Below, one piece after another: positions 62,365 to 64,000 of a DNA stretch of 64,000 nt (within the stretch, counting starts at the first letter, position 1; every line of letters starts with the position of its first letter). The translations under genes and the position numbers were made by a program. Source of the DNA: Franconibacter pulveris DSM 19144 (GTDB lineage Bacteria; Pseudomonadota; Gammaproteobacteria; Enterobacterales; Enterobacteriaceae); NCBI GenBank assembly GCA_000621185.1, contig KK211224.1, positions 1-64,000 on the forward strand, written 5' to 3'. A model generated the notes under the pieces. The model saw nothing but the letters and a program-made list of their open reading frames with translations, made no database searches and had not been told where the DNA came from.

Positions 62365-63855
62365 GTGAACGCTTCCTCACATGCTCTGCCGTGGTACAAA
62401 CACCTTAATAAAGCCCAATGGCGCGCCTTCTCGGCGGCCTGGCTGGGCTATCTGCTGGATGGTTTTGACTTTGTCCTGATAGCGCTGGTTCTGACGGAAA
62501 TTCAGGGAGAGTTTGGGCTAACCACCGTGCAAGCCGCGAGCCTGATCTCCGCCGCCTTTATCTCCCGCTGGTTTGGCGGTTTGTTGCTGGGCGCGCTGGG
62601 CGACCGTTACGGCCGTCGGCTGGCGATGGTGACCAGTATTATCCTCTTTTCCATCGGCACGCTCGCCTGCGGCCTGGCGCCCGGCTACGTCACCCTGTTT
62701 ATCGCTCGCCTGGTGATTGGCATGGGGATGGCGGGCGAGTATGGCTCCAGCGCCACCTACGTTATCGAAAGCTGGCCGAAGCATTTGCGTAATAAGGCCA
62801 GCGGCTTTCTTATCTCCGGTTTTTCCGTCGGCGCGGTTGTCGCCGCGCAAGTCTACAGCCTGGTGGTGCCAGCCTGGGGCTGGCGAGCGCTGTTTTTCAT
62901 TGGCATTTTGCCGATTGTCTTTGCGCTGTGGCTGCGTAAAAACATTCCGGAAGCGGAAGACTGGAAGGCACGACAGGGCGAAGCCAGGCCGGTGCGCACG
63001 ATGGTCGATATTCTTTATCGCGGCGAGCACCGCCTGATGAATATCGCGATGACGCTCTTTGCGGCAGGCGCGCTCTGGCTCTGCTTCGCCGGGGAGCTCG
63101 GCAATGCCGCGCTTATCGCCGCGCTTGGGCTGGCGTGCGCGGCGATATTTATCAGCTTTATGGTGCAAAGCAGCGGTTCGCGCTGGCCGACCGGCGTTAT
63201 GTTGATGGTCATTGTGTTATTCGCTTTTCTCTATTCATGGCCGATTCAGGCGCTGCTGCCTACCTATTTGAAGACAGAGTTGGCCTATACGCCAACAACA
63301 GTTGCACAGGTCCTGTTCTTTAGCGGTTTTGGCGCCGCGGTAGGCTGCTGCGTCGGCGGTTTCCTTGGTGACTGGCTCGGTACCCGCAAAGCCTATGTTT
63401 ATAGCCTGCTTGCGTCGCAACTGCTGATTATTCCCGTGTTCGCCATCGGCGGAACAAATGTCTGGGTGTTGGGTCTGCTGCTCTTTTTTCAGCAAATGCT
63501 GGGACAAGGCATTTCCGGCATCCTGCCAAAGCTTATCAGCGGCTATTTTGATACTGACCAACGTGCGGCGGGGCTGGGCTTTACCTATAACGTCGGCGCG
63601 CTTGGCGGCGCGCTGGCGCCCGTAATTGGCGCCGCTATCGCTCAGCGGCTGGATCTTGGCACCGCGCTGGGATCGCTCTCCTTCAGCCTGACATTTGTGG
63701 TGATCCTGCTGATTGGTCTGGATATGCCGTCGCGGGTGCAGCGCTGGCTGCATCCCGAAGCGCTGCGCACTCATGACGCCATTGATGGCAAACCGTTCAG
63801 CGGCGCCGCTGTTCCGGGTATGCGCAAGCGAGGGCTGGTCAAAAGTAAAAGCTAA
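62365..63855 (+). CDS. nanT: Sialic acid transporter NanT
   Basis: This 496-residue MFS proton symporter imports N-acetylneuraminate. It has 14 predicted TM helices (two extra in the middle) and the same length as E. coli NanT. The conserved [14 protein letters not shown] and [11 protein letters not shown] motifs are near the N-terminus. The GTG start at 62365 follows GGGAG. It lies 78 bases after nanA with no terminator between. Confidence 0.96.
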   Translation: MNASSHALPWYKHLNKAQWRAFSAAWLGYLLDGFDFVLIALVLTEIQGEFGLTTVQAASLISAAFISRWFGGLLLGALGDRYGRRLAMVTSIILFSIGTLACGLAPGYVTLFIARLVIGMGMAGEYGSSATYVIESWPKHLRNKASGFLISGFSVGAVVAAQVYSLVVPAWGWRALFFIGILPIVFALWLRKNIPEAEDWKARQGEARPVRTMVDILYRGEHRLMNIAMTLFAAGALWLCFAGELGNAALIAALGLACAAIFISFMVQSSGSRWPTGVMLMVIVLFAFLYSWPIQALLPTYLKTELAYTPTTVAQVLFFSGFGAAVGCCVGGFLGDWLGTRKAYVYSLLASQLLIIPVFAIGGTNVWVLGLLLFFQQMLGQGISGILPKLISGYFDTDQRAAGLGFTYNVGALGGALAPVIGAAIAQRLDLGTALGSLSFSLTFVVILLIGLDMPSRVQRWLHPEALRTHDAIDGKPFSGAAVPGMRKRGLVKSKS

Positions 63856-63905
63856 CTATGCAGCCCGGCGGTTCGCCTGGCTGCATCACCATCAGGGAGT
63901 CTTTT

Positions 63906-64000
63906 ATGTCTTTGCTCGAACAAATTAACGAGGCGATTGCCGCCTGCGGCGGACTCATCGTCTCCTGCCAGCCTGTGCCCGGTAGCCCGCTGGATAAGCC
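63906..64000 (+). CDS. nanE: N-acetylmannosamine-6-phosphate 2-epimerase, 5' part
   Basis: The window ends 31 codons into this gene. The start [11 protein letters not shown] followed by [17 protein letters not shown] matches the NanE N-terminus. NanE converts ManNAc-6-P to GlcNAc-6-P. It is 50 bases after nanT behind GGGAG and continues the nanA-T-E order; nanK is expected beyond the edge. Confidence 0.93.
   Translation, partial: MSLLEQINEAIAACGGLIVSCQPVPGSPLDK

Overview
The window is an ordinary chromosomal stretch of a gamma-proteobacterium of the family Enterobacteriaceae. It opens in the 3' end of a 5S rRNA gene and ends in nanE. Gene content and order closely follow the Escherichia coli block from rrnD to the nan operon as I remember it, here read in the opposite sense. 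GC content is higher than in E. coli (GC-rich third positions), and several loci are absent from E. coli K-12 or placed differently. This suggests Cronobacter, Enterobacter or a close relative; the genus cannot be fixed from the sequence alone.

Layout. 1-267: end of an rrn operon with two terminators. 268-5127: amino-acid ABC transporter yhdWXYZ and lipoprotein yhdV, all minus strand, with a clear sigma-54 promoter and NtrC-like sites ahead of yhdW. 5500-10913: acrEF multidrug pump with divergent regulator acrS. 10849-12960: an added MHYT-GGDEF-EAL protein, tail to tail with acrS and overlapping it. 13478-20047 and on to 22850: fis-dusB, an added alpha-carbonic anhydrase, prmA, panF-yhdT, aroQ-accB-accC, then msrPQ. 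22952-36510: acuI, csrD, mreBCD, yhdE, rng, yhdP, tldD. 36584-44232: an inserted galactarate catabolism block (CdaR-like regulator, garD divergent from garP-garL-garR-garK). 44245-48485: aaeR divergent from aaeXAB. 48585-51907: an added aldehyde dehydrogenase, yhcO, two tandem yhcN paralogues, argR. 52345-60332: mdh, degS/degQ, zapG, zapE, rplM-rpsI, sspAB. 60452-64000: nanR and nanA-nanT-nanE (cut by the window end).

How the genes work together. The gar block encodes a full route: uptake (GarP), dehydration (GarD), aldol cleavage (GarL), tartronate semialdehyde reduction (GarR) and glycerate phosphorylation (GarK), with its own CdaR-type activator and a CRP-like site between the divergent arms. 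The nan genes encode sialic acid uptake and cleavage under NanR, whose three GGTATA repeats are visible. The mre genes, csrD, rng and yhdP are core cell-shape, RNA-turnover and envelope genes.

I saw no insertion sequence, prophage, CRISPR array, tRNA or toxin-antitoxin pair, and no gene cluster that looks like a wholly undescribed system. The most interesting points are regulatory architecture (sigma-54/NtrC ahead of yhdW, paired TACGTA boxes ahead of the MHYT gene, stacked dyads ahead of yhcN) and the inserted accessory genes.
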